Assembly (NCBI GenBank): GCA_944329445.1
Contig: CALVIH010000007.1
Span: 1 to 38,491, forward strand
DNA from: an uncultured Bacilli bacterium
GTDB taxonomy: Bacteria > Bacillota_I > Bacilli_A > RF39 > UBA660
Length of the DNA stretch: 38,491 nucleotides
Direction of reading: 5' to 3'
Positions 38,464-38,491 of this stretch are shown here, piece by piece (positions within the stretch are counted from its first letter, which is position 1; every line of letters begins with the position of its first letter). The notes under the pieces were generated by a model, which was given only the letters and a program-made list of their open reading frames with translations, had not been told where the DNA came from and did not search any database. The position numbers and the translations under genes are program-made.

Positions 38464-38491
38464 AGGGTTAATGCAAATTAATCCTTGTTTT
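38464..38491. terminator. Hairpin at the right window edge
   Basis: AAGGGTTAA and TTAATCCTT arms (one G-U pair) around TGCAAA, with T runs on both sides; probably ends a gene outside the window. Confidence 0.55.

Overview
The window is chromosomal DNA of an AT-rich, low-GC Gram-positive (Bacillota) endospore former. Evidence: genes for the late sporulation sigma factors SigG and SigK, the SpoIVFA/SpoIVFB pair, a YlmC/YmxH protein and a collagen-like spore-surface type protein; Firmicutes-type L27 with a cleavable N-terminus next to its protease Prp; a T-box leader before ileS; and UGA used as stop (for example the response-regulator stop at 8487-8489). Gene order radC-mreC-mreD-spoIVFA-spoIVFB-rplU-prp-rpmA-(trmB)-obg matches the Bacillus block but lacks mreB, minCD and spo0B. 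I infer an uncultured, probably host-associated lineage of Bacilli near the Mollicutes/Erysipelotrichia; no 16S gene is present to confirm this. I found no tRNA, rRNA, CRISPR array, IS element or prophage.

Layout. 1-5.9 kb (minus): edge of an exported protein gene, then GT2 glycosyltransferase, rhomboid protease, RluD, LspA, CPBP protease, DUF5684 protein and YlmC. 5.9-7.1 kb (plus): sigG and a small hypothetical gene. 7.2-9.9 kb (minus): histidine kinase/response regulator and a TasA-like gene broken by an in-frame stop. 9.9-11.4 kb: an unannotated sRNA candidate, gmk, a lone Flp pilin and a divergent DUF192 gene. 11.4-16.1 kb: two hypothetical genes, a collagen-like protein, and an operon of WG-repeat protein, 56-aa membrane protein and sortase. 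16.3-25.8 kb (minus): two intact TasA-like genes flanking the obg-to-radC/SPOR cell-shape, ribosome and sporulation block. 25.8-26.1 kb: a second sRNA candidate and tiny ORFs. 26.2-29.7 kb: yqeH, yqeG, prsW-like, a small membrane protein and sigK. 29.7-38.3 kb (minus): cadherin-like surface protein, tmk, amidoligase, a frameshifted gene, ileS with T-box, LD-carboxypeptidase and a hypothetical gene.

How it fits together. One theme is the late sporulation programme: SigG, pro-SigK, the SpoIVFB protease that activates SigK, and possible coat/exosporium products. The second is a set of surface proteins with SipW/TasA-type signal peptides, scattered as single genes under closely related promoters.

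The most striking feature is the spacer between -35 and -10 in several of these promoters. At 209-238 and 25795-25822 it is a poly-G tract, which is very unlikely by chance in such AT-rich DNA. A third promoter, at 33113-33136, has perfect TTGACA and TATAAT boxes separated by only 12 bp including G5, an apparent OFF setting. This looks like a slipped-strand phase-variation system acting on promoter spacing. The two sRNA candidates each sit directly upstream of a TasA-like gene and both repeat a loop sequence in their first and terminator hairpins. IleRS also carries a swapped GVHH active-site motif.

All statements rest on reading sequence by eye; no search or folding program was run.
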